From positions 248,001-312,000 of the forward strand of contig PKRE01000003.1 of assembly GCA_017577615.1 (NCBI GenBank): a stretch of 64,000 nucleotides of DNA, read 5' to 3'. This document shows positions 7,814 through 16,063 of this stretch, piece by piece. Both the position numbers and the translations under genes were made by a program. The first letter of the stretch is position 1; every line of letters begins with the position of its first letter. Below the pieces are notes generated by a model that saw only the letters and a program-made list of their open reading frames with translations, did not search any database and was not told the origin of the DNA. Origin of the DNA: Gammaproteobacteria bacterium. Its GTDB lineage: Bacteria > Pseudomonadota > Gammaproteobacteria > Steroidobacterales > Steroidobacteraceae.

Positions 7814-9097
7814 CTATTCTTCGCGCAGTCTCGCGAGTGCCTGATGCACAGTCTCGATCTCGACACCTTCGCTCAGCGCGACAGTGGTATCGGCAGCGGA
7901 AAAGCCGTCACGCTTGAGCGCCGCGATGCGTTCGCCGGCTTCGCGCGGCGAGTCGAAGCCTTTACTCACGAGCAGCGTGCGATCTCCCTCTACCAGCTTG
8001 AAATAGAAGCGCCCGTCCGCTTCGCGATACTGCTTGAACATCGGACGCGACCCTTTGGGCTTGGAAGGTTGGCGGACAGCGACCACCGTCTTATCGAGAG
8101 CGCGTAACCCGACTGCTTCGCGCAGCTCGCGCAGGAACGGAGTCGCATACTTCTCGCGCACACGACGTGCACCTTCGCGCAATTGTTCTTCGATCAGGTG
8201 CGGCTGCGCGATGAGTGCCTCGTACCGTTCGCGCAAAGGCCCGATCTCCTCCTCGACCCGCTCGAACAGCGCTTGCTTCGCGTCGCCCCAGGCGATGCCT
8301 TCCGCGAAGGCGCGGCGCATCACCTCAGTCTCCTCCGGTGTGGCAAAGGCGCGATAGATCTCGAACACACCCGAGCCTTCGGTCGGCTTCGGTTCGCCTG
8401 GCGGGCGCGAATCAGTCACGATGGACATGATCAAGCGACGCAACTGTGCGGGAGGAGCGAACAGCGGGATCGTGTTGTCGTAGCTCTTGCTCATCTTGCG
8501 ACCGTCGAGGCCCGGTAGCGTCGCGACCCGCTCGTCGATTACTTCTTGCGGCAGAACGAAGTGCGGTCCGTAAAGATGATTGAAGCGCTGCGCGATGTCG
8601 CGCGCCATTTCGAGGTGCTGCACTTGATCGCGTCCGACTGGCACCCGATCGGCTTTGAACAACAAGATGTCTGCCGCCATCAACACGGGATACATGAAGA
8701 GGCCGGCAGTGATGCCGGCGTCCTCGTCCTCCCCCGCTTCGCGATTACGATCTTGAGCGGCTTTGTACGCGTGTGCGCGGTTGAGCAGACCCTTGCTGGC
8801 TACGCAGGCAAGGATCCAGGTGAGCTCCGGTATCTCCGGAATATCGCTTTGTCGGTAGAACCATACGCGCTCGGGATCCAACCCGCATGCAAGCCATGTC
8901 GCGGCGATCTCCAGAGTCGAGCGTTGCACGCGCGTCGGATCCTGAACTTTGATGAGGGCATGGTAGTCCGCGAGGAAATAGAAGCTCTCGGTTTCAGGAT
9001 CGCGGCTTGCTGCGATCGCAGGTCTGATCGCACCGACGTAGTTGCCAAGATGCGGTGTGCCGGACGGCGTAATGCCAGTGAGAACGCGTACTGTCAT
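7814..9097 (-). CDS. trpS: Tryptophanyl-tRNA synthetase with DUF1508-like tail
   Basis: Charges tRNA-Trp with tryptophan using ATP in the cytoplasm; class I synthetase. 427 residues. The N-terminal TGITPSGTPHLGNY contains the HIGH-type signature as HLGN. The KMSKS loop is intact (GRKMSKSYDN, about residue 203). Common bacterial TrpS is about 330-340 residues. Here an extra C-terminal part includes GRFYFKLVEGDRTLLVS followed by SPREAGERIAALKRDGF, which resembles a DUF1508 (YegP-like) module. Long TrpS of this kind occurs in Xanthomonadales relatives (from general knowledge). Divergent from the next gene. Confidence 0.97.
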   Translation of the reverse strand: MTVRVLTGITPSGTPHLGNYVGAIRPAIAASRDPETESFYFLADYHALIKVQDPTRVQRSTLEIAATWLACGLDPERVWFYRQSDIPEIPELTWILACVASKGLLNRAHAYKAAQDRNREAGEDEDAGITAGLFMYPVLMAADILLFKADRVPVGRDQVQHLEMARDIAQRFNHLYGPHFVLPQEVIDERVATLPGLDGRKMSKSYDNTIPLFAPPAQLRRLIMSIVTDSRPPGEPKPTEGSGVFEIYRAFATPEETEVMRRAFAEGIAWGDAKQALFERVEEEIGPLRERYEALIAQPHLIEEQLREGARRVREKYATPFLRELREAVGLRALDKTVVAVRQPSKPKGSRPMFKQYREADGRFYFKLVEGDRTLLVSKGFDSPREAGERIAALKRDGFSAADTTVALSEGVEIETVHQALARLREE

Positions 9098-9149
9098 CGC
9101 GTTAGTGTAATGTGTTCAGCGCAGCTGGGCACTGGGCGCTTGGCCCCCT

Positions 9150-9182
9150 CCCTACCTCCCCCGCTATGCGGGGGAGGTAGGG
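9150..9182. repeat. Perfect 15-bp inverted repeat (copy 2 of the GC-rich hairpin)
   Basis: CCCTACCTCCCCCGC (9150-9164), loop TAT, GCGGGGGAGGTAGGG (9168-9182). It lies between the divergent starts of trpS (9097) and the DUF5996 gene (9258), so it cannot be a terminator for either. It is better read as a dispersed palindromic element. A structure in the leader could affect expression of either gene. Confidence 0.75.
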
Positions 9183-9257
9183 GGCGTGCGGACAATGCCA
9201 ATCGCCATCGCTGCTCGTTCTGCGATCCTTGACGCATCACGTTCACGGAGCAGAGCG

Positions 9258-10193
9258 ATGGCACAGACTATCGGCAAGACAACGTGGCCGCCACTTCCGT
9301 ACGAAGACTGGCGTGAGACAGCCGCAACCTTGCACCTGTGGCTACAGATCGTCGGAAAAATCCGCCTTACGCTGACACCGTGGTTGAATCACTCCTGGCA
9401 CGTCACCTTGCACACCACGGCACGTGGTCTCAGCACGCCGCCGATGTGGCATCAAGGCACGTCTTTCCAGATCGAGTTCGATTTCATCGATCATCGGCTG
9501 ATCGTCCGCACTGATGACGGTCGCGTCGCGATCCTTCCCTTGGTATCGCAAACCACCAAAGCGTTCTATCACCACGTCATCAGCACGCTCGAGCAGCTCG
9601 GCTTACCGGTGCAGATCACCACGATGCCAAACGAGATCGCAGACGCGATTCCGCTCGACGTCGACGAAGCGCATGGCACGTACGATCCAGAATTTGCTCA
9701 TCGGTACTGGCGCATCCTCGCGCAGGCCGGGCGCGTCCTGGAGTATTTCCGTTCCAATTTCCTCGGCAAAAGCAGTCCGGTTCACTATTTTTGGGGCAGC
9801 GCGGATCTGGCTGTGACGCGATTTTCCGGCCGCGAGGCTCCAGTGCACCCGGGCGGCATTCCAAACCTGCCGGACTGGATCACGCGCGAAGCCTATTCAC
9901 ACGAGGTCAGCAGCGCCGGCTTCTGGGCCGGCGGCGAACAGTATCCTCGGGCCATCTTCTACTCGTACGCCTATCCGGAGCCAATGGGCTTCGCGCGCGC
10001 GAGTGTGTCCCCCAGCATCGCTCATTACGACGAGATACTGCGAGAGTTCGTTCTGCCTTACGACGAAGTCCGCGCAGCGGCCTCGCCCGAATCGATGCTG
10101 CTCGATTTCTTACAGAGCACATACGAAGCCGCTGCGAACCTGGGCGGATGGGACCGGCGAGCGTTGGAACGCACCGGGGCATCCAGGGGCTGA
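9258..10193 (+). CDS. DUF5996 family protein
   Basis: 311 residues from ATG 9258, with ACGGAG at a spacing of about 7; an upstream in-frame ATG at 9186 has no such support. The protein shows the family's pattern: WPPLPYEDWRETAATLHLWLQIVGK at the start, then a beta-rich segment, and further on SPVHYFWGSADLAVTRFSGR and a GGEQYPRAIFYSYAYPEP segment. No signal peptide or membrane helix, so cytoplasmic. Members are widespread but uncharacterised. No catalytic residues are established. Confidence 0.85.
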   Translation: MAQTIGKTTWPPLPYEDWRETAATLHLWLQIVGKIRLTLTPWLNHSWHVTLHTTARGLSTPPMWHQGTSFQIEFDFIDHRLIVRTDDGRVAILPLVSQTTKAFYHHVISTLEQLGLPVQITTMPNEIADAIPLDVDEAHGTYDPEFAHRYWRILAQAGRVLEYFRSNFLGKSSPVHYFWGSADLAVTRFSGREAPVHPGGIPNLPDWITREAYSHEVSSAGFWAGGEQYPRAIFYSYAYPEPMGFARASVSPSIAHYDEILREFVLPYDEVRAAASPESMLLDFLQSTYEAAANLGGWDRRALERTGASRG

Positions 10194-10345
10194 GGGGCTG
10201 GAGGCTGGAGCTAGAACGCGCACATTCGCGCGCCTTCCTCCCTCGCTGGATCTCCCTCCACGCTTCGCGAACGAGCAAGCGTTGCGACTCATCAACAGGG
10301 GCGCACCACGAGGGCGCCGTTCTAGCCAGAGCCCAGCGCCAGCAA
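10194..10345. repeat. Dispersed GCTGGAGGCTGGAGCTAGAAC intergenic element
   Basis: Begins directly after the stop codon at 10193. GGGGCTGGAGGCTGGAGCTAG and CGCGCACATTCGCGCG lie at the left. The complementary-looking GGCGCCGTTCTAGCCAGAGCCC is at the right (about 10314-10335), so the ends could pair over a loop of about 80 bases. Related words occur at 2041-2100 and 6940-7080. It separates two convergent genes. Confidence 0.5.
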
Positions 10346-10382
10346 CCCGGACGGCCTACGCTCTCACTCTCCCACCGCAATC

Positions 10383-11477
10383 TCACTCTTCTACCGCAAT
10401 CACACCCCACGGCGAGTCGCCGACGGGTATCGTGGCCACGACCGTGAACGATTCGGCATCCACGACGCTCACGTCGTTGGAAGGGCCGTTGGCAGTGTAG
10501 AGCAGCGTCCCGTCAGGGCTCACTGCAAGACCCCAGGGGCGTGCGCCGACGGTCACCTCTCTCAGAGGCTCATAAGTAGTGTTGTCTATCTCAATGAGCT
10601 TGCGCCCGCGACCGGTCGTGACATAGATGAGCCGGTCATCCGGAGACAAATCGACCTCCATGGGACGGATCAGCTCGCCCGTCAACCGAATGGTATGGAT
10701 GACCTTGTGCTCTCGTGCATCGACCACGGAGACGGTTCCATCGAGCTCTGCTGTCACGTAAGCACGCGAGCCGTCAGAAGAGAACACAGCTTGCCGGGGA
10801 CGCTGACCCACCTCAAATTGCGCGATCACTTCATTCGTGTCTGTGCTGATGACCGAGACTTTATGCTCTTCCTCCGAGGTCACATAGACGAAGCGTCCGT
10901 CCGGGCTGATACCGACACCTTCCGGCTCACCACCGACTTCTTGCGTCGCTACGGTCTGTCCCGTCTCGACATCGACGACCACTGCGGTGCCGGTGTCTTC
11001 GCTCGCGATGTACAGTCGCTTGCCGTCACGGCTGACGACGAGCTGCTCGGGATCGGACACGCCGCGAATAATTCGCAGGAGCTTCAAGCTTGCGATATCG
11101 ACCACGCCGATACCGTCGGCAGCGGGATCGGGCGGAGGCAAACTGCTCTCGTCTACGCCGGGTCCCGCGATTGGCGAGCCACTCAACGCGATGAAGAGCT
11201 GGGTTCGATCGGGGCTCACTTGAATACCGCGCGGACGCTTACCGAGCGGCACGGTGGCGATGACCTCGTGCGTAAGGCCGTCGATCACCGTCATGTCGCC
11301 GGAGCGCTCGTTCGTGACGTATACGCGGTAAGGTACCGATGACCTCGTCTGCGGTGCAGCAGTCGGCGCAGGCGATGCGGAGGTAGATGCCGAGGTTTCC
11401 GACACCTCGCCGCTACGCTCCCCGCATGCAGCAATGAAGAAGGCGCCCAGAGCAAGTAGTGTGATGTGGTAGCGCAT
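10383..11477 (-). CDS. YVTN-type beta-propeller lipoprotein
   Basis: 364 residues with a lipoprotein signal: MRYHITLLALGAFFIAAC, lipobox IAAC with Cys at about 18, then a Ser/Ala/Pro-rich linker. Seven blade-like repeats follow with the wording VYVTNERSGDMTVIDGLTH, SPDG..LY.A and VVD..T..V.ATI, the pattern of YVTN / 40-residue beta-propellers. Probably anchored in the outer or periplasmic face of a membrane, and a binding rather than catalytic protein. AGGTGA precedes ATG 11477. No cytochrome or peroxidase gene, a frequent neighbour of YVTN proteins, is adjacent. Confidence 0.88.
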   Translation of the reverse strand: MRYHITLLALGAFFIAACGERSGEVSETSASTSASPAPTAAPQTRSSVPYRVYVTNERSGDMTVIDGLTHEVIATVPLGKRPRGIQVSPDRTQLFIALSGSPIAGPGVDESSLPPPDPAADGIGVVDIASLKLLRIIRGVSDPEQLVVSRDGKRLYIASEDTGTAVVVDVETGQTVATQEVGGEPEGVGISPDGRFVYVTSEEEHKVSVISTDTNEVIAQFEVGQRPRQAVFSSDGSRAYVTAELDGTVSVVDAREHKVIHTIRLTGELIRPMEVDLSPDDRLIYVTTGRGRKLIEIDNTTYEPLREVTVGARPWGLAVSPDGTLLYTANGPSNDVSVVDAESFTVVATIPVGDSPWGVIAVEE

Positions 11478-11803
11478 CAGTCACCTAAGCTCGAATGAAC
11501 CAGGAAGTTGCAATCTGACCAAGCTAGTGGTCCGCCGCCGCCAATGTCCAGGGAAAAATTCCCGGCGGGTTCAGGAAATTTTCCCGACGCCCGCTAGTCG
11601 CAGGCCCTGCGGTAATGCCCGCGCTCAGCTCCAGCCCCAACCGCCGCACGCAACGCCAACAACGTCCGAACCAGAGCCCGACACGTAGCGTTGTATGGTT
11701 AGCCAGCCTCCGGCACACAGACCCTTGGCCTCCGCTGGCGCCGCGTTGAGAAGAAACGCGTTCCTCCCATCGCTCATTGAGCGCACTCCCCCGGAGACCG
11801 GTC
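11478..11803. other. Divergent intergenic region
   Basis: About 325 bases between the beta-propeller gene and a membrane protein gene. It contains a short inverted word pair, AAATTCCCGGCGGG and AATTTTCCCGACG, near 11555-11590, and repeat-like text (CTCAGCTCCAGCCCC, CCAGAGCCCGACACG). No gene is supported. Confidence 0.4.
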
Positions 11804-12697
11804 ATGGCTACAGTAGTTCACGAGCATTACGATGTCGGCCCTGCGTTATCAGGTTTCAGAATTTCCTGGGGTGGAATCTGGGCTGGTGTGCTTACGGCCA
11901 TGGGCACATTGTTGTTCCTCACGACGCTGGGCGTGGCGATAGGAATATCCGCCGTCGCCCCAGGACAGACGGATGCGGGCACATTCGGCACCGGCGCCGC
12001 CATTTGGAGCGGACTATCGCTGCTGATCGCGCTATTCGTTGGCGGTATGGCGGCAACCCGGCTCGGAATGGTGTTCGACAAGGCCGCTGGGGCCTTCGAA
12101 GGCGCGCTGGTTTGGGTACTGAGCTTCCTCGTCATTCTGTGGCTCGCCAGCAGCGGCGTGCGTCTATTGGCGAGCGGCATGTCGGGGCTCTTCAGCGGAA
12201 TTGGCCAAACAGTGGGCGCTACGCTTGGCGAGATGGACTTATCCAGCGGCGATGTGGAGCAAATGTTGAGTCGCCTGAACGATCCCAACACCGCTCGCAC
12301 CATTGCCGCTGCGACCGGATTGTCTGAGCAAGAGATTCGCAGCCAGCTGAGCGAAGTTGCGCGCCAGGTCGAAGCAGCACGTGACAATCCCGAGCAGGCC
12401 GCGGCTGCGATTCGTCAAGGAACGTCGCAGCTGATGGAGCGCGCACGTCAACAACTACCCGCATTGGCAGCAAGTGCTCAGGAAGGCGCAACCAAGGCAG
12501 CGTGGATCACGTTCGCTGCCATGCTCGTCTCGTTACTCGCAGCGCTGGCAGGCTCAATGGTGGGACGTCGGCGTGTTGTCGCAACTTTGGCAAGCCCCCA
12601 AGCTGCATCTGAGATCGCCGCACGCGCTGAGCGGAACGCCGAGCGGGATTGGAACGCGGAGCGGGAGCGCTACGTGCGTCGCGATGACGAGCAGTGA
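11804..12697 (+). CDS. Multi-pass membrane protein of unknown function (PhnA-like annotation group)
   Basis: 297 residues from ATG 11804 (CGGAG 8 bases upstream); TTG 11777 is a weaker alternative. Three hydrophobic segments lie in the first 130 residues, beginning with FRISWGGIWAGVLTAMGTLLF. The middle is a Ser/Gln/Ala-rich helical region (LSEQEIRSQLSEVARQVEAARDN), and a fourth helix (AAMLVSLLAALAGSMVG) precedes a charged Arg/Glu tail. I recognise the overall type as the poorly named PhnA-like membrane proteins, but no function is known to me. Likely inner membrane. Confidence 0.8.
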   Translation: MATVVHEHYDVGPALSGFRISWGGIWAGVLTAMGTLLFLTTLGVAIGISAVAPGQTDAGTFGTGAAIWSGLSLLIALFVGGMAATRLGMVFDKAAGAFEGALVWVLSFLVILWLASSGVRLLASGMSGLFSGIGQTVGATLGEMDLSSGDVEQMLSRLNDPNTARTIAAATGLSEQEIRSQLSEVARQVEAARDNPEQAAAAIRQGTSQLMERARQQLPALAASAQEGATKAAWITFAAMLVSLLAALAGSMVGRRRVVATLASPQAASEIAARAERNAERDWNAERERYVRRDDEQ

Positions 12698-12784
12698 TCG
12701 AGTGAGCATCGAGCGTAGGACGCATCCACCGCGGTTCGTCCTACGCTCGCACAGTGATGACCGACATCGAGCTATAAGGCGTCG

Positions 12785-13363
12785 CTACTGAAAAAGGTCG
12801 TCGTCATCGTCATCTAGGTCATCGCCGTCGTGGATGAGCTGACCTCGTATCTCGCCGGCTGGATTGTTGACGGTATGCACGTTTGCGTAGATGAGCCCCT
12901 TGTATGCGGCCAAAGCGAGCGATGCGATGTTGCGAACAGGTTGCCCAATCAATGCTTCGCACTCCGCGGCGCTCGCCTCGATGTGCTCGTTGGCGCGCGT
13001 TCCTCGCGCCAACTGGCCGTCGACATCCTGACCGTTCTCGTTAGGCGCAGATAAAAACACAATGATTGGCCCATTCTCGCCTGGGCGGCCGCAATGTAGG
13101 TGGGCCTGAGTCACCGCTCTACCGTTCCTGACGTTCAGGACGAAGTTGAACGCGGAAAGGTCTCGAGCGAATTCGACGCGCACCAGTCCCAGCGTATCCG
13201 TCGCAACGCCCAAAGACGGAGTGGCAGGCGCATCCGGCGGCGTCACTTCCTGCGCTCCGCTCAAGAAGGCGTGAAAGTCATAGTCGTCGTTGTCCTGAGA
13301 GATCGCCAGGCCGGTCAACGACAATCCAGCAACGGCGCTCATGAGGATGGCGTGCGTATTCAT
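12785..13363 (-). CDS. Secreted CHRD-domain protein
   Basis: 192 residues with GAGGAG 7 bases before ATG 13363. An N-terminal signal peptide (MNTHAILMSAVAGLSLTGLA) is followed by a CHRD domain: FHAFLSGAQEVTPP at the start, TQAHLHCGRPGENGPIIVFL in the middle, and the closing YANVHTVNNPAGEIRGQL. The protein ends in a poly-Asp tail (DGDDLDDDDDDLFQ) that could bind calcium. Exported to the periplasm or outside. CHRD domains occur in chordin and many bacterial secreted proteins; the biochemical role is not known. Confidence 0.92.
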   Translation of the reverse strand: MNTHAILMSAVAGLSLTGLAISQDNDDYDFHAFLSGAQEVTPPDAPATPSLGVATDTLGLVRVEFARDLSAFNFVLNVRNGRAVTQAHLHCGRPGENGPIIVFLSAPNENGQDVDGQLARGTRANEHIEASAAECEALIGQPVRNIASLALAAYKGLIYANVHTVNNPAGEIRGQLIHDGDDLDDDDDDLFQ

Positions 13364-13884
13364 GGCGAGCTCCTCGAGAGGGGATGGTGGCGGCTACTCT
13401 ACGCCCTCGAGCACGTGGCGCTAGCAGCGCTTTCTTGAGGGGCTGTCGGCGTCGCGGGCACGCGCCGTTACCACCCGTCGCGCGGGGCTCCTACTCGCGG
13501 TCTCGGCGGCGTACAATGTTGACTTACGAAGCGCTTAAGCGCTCAGCTCGTCACGCTCTTGCCCTGATCAAAGGTCGTCGGCCAGCATACGGCGCGCTGG
13601 GAAGCGAAGGCACGCAAATCAACACGACGACCGACGGTGAGCGACGTCCGGCCCGGGTGCTTCTGCGGGAAGTGCGACCCTTTGTGCGGCTCCTCCCTAG
13701 TCGATAAGCGAGGTCCCGACTTCGAGATCAACGCCGTAGCGCTAGACTCGGATAACGCGATTAGCCCTCACGTAGGAATCCTAATTCCTGGACTAGAGCG
13801 CTGACTGCCGACGCTCCTGTCGAGCATCGGAGATCGCCATTGCGCGGCGGCACGAACGAATCAGCCCAACGAGCTCACCGCAGC
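13364..13884. other. Intergenic region, no supported gene
   Basis: About 520 bases. A short plus-strand frame (about 13516-13707, from ATG 13516) could encode 63 residues rich in Arg, but it has no recognisable motif and no ribosome binding site. I leave it unannotated. No RNA gene was recognised. Confidence 0.35.
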
Positions 13885-14343
13885 ATGACGGACGTTCACG
13901 AAAGCGACGACGAGCGACGCGCACGCATCGTACAGCAGATGCGAGAACGAACTGGGATCGACGAGCGCATGATCGAGCAGCTCGTGCACAGCTTCTACGC
14001 ACGCGTCCGGGAAGATCCCATGCTCGGCCCGATCTTCAACTCACGCGTCCAGGATTGGGACACCCATCTTAAGCGCATGTGCGCATTCTGGTCGTCAGTT
14101 GCGCTCTCGAGCGGCGTCTATCATGGACAACCCATGCGCATGCACCTACCGCTTCCGGTCGATGCAGCACACTTCGACCGTTGGCTCGAGCTCTTCGAGC
14201 AAACGGCACGCGGGCTCTTCAGCGAGCAGGTCGCGCAACACTTCATCGAACGTGCACGGCGCATCGCGACGAGCCTCGAGCTTGGCATCGCCGCCAATCA
14301 GGGCGTGCTGCTCGCGAAGGGCGAGCGGTTCTACAGATCGTAG
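13885..14343 (+). CDS. Group III truncated haemoglobin
   Basis: Small haem protein, probably for O2/NO chemistry in the cytoplasm. 152 residues from ATG 13885; TTG 13840 would add 15. Recognisable group III (ctb-like) features are IEQLVHSFYARVREDPMLGPIF, then DWDTHLKRMCAFWSSVAL, then GQPMRMHLPLPVDAAHFDRWLELF, which contains the distal-region MHLPL and the proximal histidine of AHFDRWL. Only a weak ribosome binding site is seen. No partner reductase nearby. Confidence 0.92.
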   Translation: MTDVHESDDERRARIVQQMRERTGIDERMIEQLVHSFYARVREDPMLGPIFNSRVQDWDTHLKRMCAFWSSVALSSGVYHGQPMRMHLPLPVDAAHFDRWLELFEQTARGLFSEQVAQHFIERARRIATSLELGIAANQGVLLAKGERFYRS

Positions 14344-14459
14344 ACTGCTGGCATGACGCACAAGGCGCGTTACTGTTCGCCGATCGCCGTTCATCAGCAC
14401 GGCGCCGGACGCTGCGCGCTGCGCGAAACAGCGCGCTTGCTCCGAGTCCTCAACCTGGA

Positions 14460-16037
14460 TCACAGGCCCAACGCACCCGGGTTGAGCAGATTGTGCGGGT
14501 CGAGAATCGTCTTGATCTCGCGGAGCAGATTGAGCGCTGCCGGATCGCAGCCAATGGAGTACGGATACAGCTTCCCGATCTGAAAGTGAGCCGCGCCATG
14601 TGACTGCATCAAGCCAATGATGTGCGTGCGCATCTCCTCGACCAGCGCGGCGCCCGCAGGATTTTCGGGATAACGCGGCAGCTTCGCGAGGTATTCAGGC
14701 TCCATCATGCGGTGATGGTACTCGAGCAGCGCGTCGCGCCAGTACAGAGCGGGCTCGTACAAGAACATTCCCGAGCCGATTGCGGAGAACATCAAGCCGA
14801 TGTGCACACCCTTCTCGGACATCTCCGCTCGTTTGCTCTCTATGTACTGCGCAAGCGTTTCGTGAAATTTCAGCACCTGCGAGTGCGGCAGCAGCCCGTG
14901 CAGCGGGACCCAGCGTTCGCCTTTGGGCCCGAGCAAGTTGTGCAGCGGCTGAAACGGCATTGCCCGTACCACTGTCGGCACGGAGTTCGCGATTTCGCGC
15001 CCATACTCGAGCGCGATCTTGCGAATGGCGTCCAGCTTCGCTCGCGCTTCGATCGTACTGTAGCCGTCGACGATGTAATGCGCAGCGTACGGGGCCGCCG
15101 CGAGCACGCGGCGGCCCGCGATCGCCATGCGTGCCAGGCTGCGCAAGCCGGTCAACACGCTTGGAGACGATCGCCACACCCCCTTGGCCACTGACAGCAT
15201 GCTGCCCGTGTCCTGCTTGGCGATCTGACCCTGCGACAACGTCAGATCCAGGCCGAAGGACTTCTCCTCGATCTTCATGCCGGCAATGCGTGACATGCAG
15301 GCATGCAGCGAAGCGAAGTCCGGGAACGCGAAGCTCGCGGTTTCATGTGCCGGCCTGAGCCGCAGCAACCGCAGAGTGATGGCGATCTTGATGCCGAGCG
15401 CACCGCAGTCGCCGATGAACAAGCCCGCGAGATCCGGCCCGTAGTTGCGGAAGCGACCCGAGACCTGCGGCCCGCCTGTTCTGCCCGTGCGAATGATCTC
15501 GCCTGACGGCGTGAGAATATCCAGCCCGACCACACTGTCGGGCGAAATGCCGTTGGCGTTGCTGCCATGCCCGTTCGCATTCTGGCTGATCGTTCCCCCG
15601 ACGCTCGCCAGCAATCCGCTGAACGTTCCCACGAACGGGACTTTGAGACCGCGTTCGGACAAGACCTTGTGCAGATGGCTCCACGTTACACCGGGCTCGA
15701 CCGTCACCAGCATGTCCTTCTCGTTGATCTCGATGATGCGGTCGAGGCGACGCGTATCGATGACGATGCTGTTGCTCGATGTCGGCAGATACGCATCCGT
15801 GTACGAAAGCCCCCCGCCTCGCACATGAATCGACAAACCAGCTTCCGCCGCCGCCATGACGATTGCCCGCAGCTCCTCGACGTCCCTGGGCTGCACGACG
15901 GCGCGCGGCGTGGCACGACGGCGGTAGACGTCCGAAGACATGAAAGCCCACTCCGTCTCCGGAAGAAGGGCGTTTGCGAGCGCAGCCGGTAACTCAGTCA
16001 TGTCGTGTGTCGTTTTCTGCGTCGTATCCACGTGCAT
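14460..16037 (-). CDS. FAD-linked oxidase, VAO/PCMH family
   Basis: About 525 residues from ATG 16037; the frame stays open to 16655, but that part overlaps the methyltransferase in another frame and is spurious. A PCMH-type FAD-binding domain occupies about residues 40-225: HVRGGGLSYTDAY, VEPGVTWSHLHKVL and the pyrophosphate loop GGTISQNANGHG. The C-terminal cap ends with LDPHNLLNPGALG, typical of VAO relatives. The position where covalent-FAD enzymes often carry GGHS reads GGGLS, so flavin is probably non-covalent at that site. Last gene of the minus-strand catabolic island, 26 bases after the methyltransferase stop. Likely oxidises an aromatic or hydroxy-acid intermediate. Confidence 0.88.
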   Translation of the reverse strand: MHVDTTQKTTHDMTELPAALANALLPETEWAFMSSDVYRRRATPRAVVQPRDVEELRAIVMAAAEAGLSIHVRGGGLSYTDAYLPTSSNSIVIDTRRLDRIIEINEKDMLVTVEPGVTWSHLHKVLSERGLKVPFVGTFSGLLASVGGTISQNANGHGSNANGISPDSVVGLDILTPSGEIIRTGRTGGPQVSGRFRNYGPDLAGLFIGDCGALGIKIAITLRLLRLRPAHETASFAFPDFASLHACMSRIAGMKIEEKSFGLDLTLSQGQIAKQDTGSMLSVAKGVWRSSPSVLTGLRSLARMAIAGRRVLAAAPYAAHYIVDGYSTIEARAKLDAIRKIALEYGREIANSVPTVVRAMPFQPLHNLLGPKGERWVPLHGLLPHSQVLKFHETLAQYIESKRAEMSEKGVHIGLMFSAIGSGMFLYEPALYWRDALLEYHHRMMEPEYLAKLPRYPENPAGAALVEEMRTHIIGLMQSHGAAHFQIGKLYPYSIGCDPAALNLLREIKTILDPHNLLNPGALGL

Positions 16038-16063
16038 CGATACGAACCCGCCGAAGGGATTGT

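Noticed and set aside
13516..13707. 63-residue plus-strand ORF
   Set aside because: No ribosome binding site, no motif, Arg-rich composition typical of chance frames in GC-rich DNA.
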